A program made the position numbers and the translations under genes. Under the pieces are notes generated by a model that saw only the letters and a program-made list of their open reading frames with translations, searched no databases and had not been told where the DNA came from. Shown here one piece after another: positions 5,069-5,326 of a stretch of DNA of 5,326 nucleotides. The stretch spans positions 1 through 5,326 of the forward strand of contig JALQUE010000368.1 of the NCBI GenBank assembly GCA_023260815.1. Reading direction: 5' to 3'. The DNA comes from Roseovarius sp. GTDB taxonomy: Bacteria; Pseudomonadota; Alphaproteobacteria; Rhodobacterales; Rhodobacteraceae. The number at the start of each line of letters is the position of its first letter. Position 1 is the first letter of the stretch.

Positions 5069-5326
5069 TTAGATTTTCAACCCGGCTTCACGCGCGGCAT
5101 CCGCCACGGCTTTGACCCGGCCATGATACAGAAACCCGCCACGATCGAATTGGGCTTCGCTGATCCCGGCCTTCTTGGCACGCTCGGCGATGGTGGCGCC
5201 AATCTTGGCGGCCGCCTCAAGGGTGTTCTTGCCCAGGAAACCGAGGTCCTTTTCCAGCGTCGACGCCGCGGCGAGCGTCACGCCGTTCACGTCGTCGATC
5301 AGCTGAACGCGGAGGTTCGTGTTCGA
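5069..5326 (-). CDS. rplR: 50S ribosomal protein L18, N-terminus cut by window edge
   Basis: L18 binds 5S rRNA together with L5 and anchors it to the central protuberance of the large subunit. Eighty-five residues are visible, from SNTNLRVQLIDDVNGVTLA through STLEKDLGF and AAAKIGATIAERAKKAGI to FDRGGFLYHGRVKAVADAAR and the C-terminal AGLKI. Family members have about 119 residues, so roughly 34 N-terminal residues lie beyond the right edge. The reading frame is open right to base 5326, and the GTG at 5290 is an internal valine, not a start. It precedes rpsE by 119 bases in the standard spc order. The stop is TAA at 5071-5069. Confidence 0.97.
   Translation of the reverse strand, partial: SNTNLRVQLIDDVNGVTLAAASTLEKDLGFLGKNTLEAAAKIGATIAERAKKAGISEAQFDRGGFLYHGRVKAVADAAREAGLKI

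Overview
The window is a stretch of the ribosomal-protein (spc/alpha) gene cluster of an alphaproteobacterium, most likely of the Rhodobacteraceae/Roseobacter group. The reasons are the high GC content, the order rplR-rpsE-rpmD-rplO-secY-adk-rpsM, adk directly after secY, no rpmJ or infA between adk and rpsM, and protein details such as the Arg/Asp-rich N-terminus of S5 and a four-cysteine LID in adenylate kinase. The genus is not determined. All housekeeping genes lie on the minus strand, so the window reads biologically from right to left.

Layout in transcription order: the C-terminal part of rplR (L18, cut by the right edge), a 119-base spacer with a strong 10-bp hairpin, rpsE (S5, true start at 4949), and rpmD (L30), coupled to rpsE by a Shine-Dalgarno that overlaps the rpsE stop. 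A GC-rich terminator-like hairpin follows. Then comes a gene that does not belong to the cluster: a 250-residue, apparently exported von Willebrand factor A (VWA) domain protein on the PLUS strand (3292..4044), facing the terminator. Beyond it the minus-strand cluster resumes with rplO (L15), secY, adk (4-base ATGA overlap with secY) and, after a 193-base gap, rpsM (S13, GTG start, cut by the left edge).

Functionally the minus-strand genes make 30S and 50S ribosomal proteins, the translocon channel SecY and adenylate kinase. The VWA gene splits this otherwise co-oriented set into a block ending at rpmD and a block starting at rplO. The sequence fits that split: there is a terminator candidate downstream of rpmD, a good sigma70-type promoter candidate (TTGCAA, 17 bases, TATACG) upstream of rplO, and two tandem tight palindromes at the convergent 3' ends. 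A second transcriptional boundary probably lies between adk and rpsM. There a hairpin has as its six-base loop exactly TTGACG, a possible -35 element for an rpsM promoter, followed by a structured leader of about 147 bases.

No mobile-element genes, tRNA, rRNA or CRISPR are visible. The most notable points are the antisense VWA insertion with its flanking signals, the overlapping terminator/promoter before rpsM, and the hairpin that presents the rplO ribosome-binding site. I do not see a clearly new biological system; the VWA protein's function and partner are unknown.
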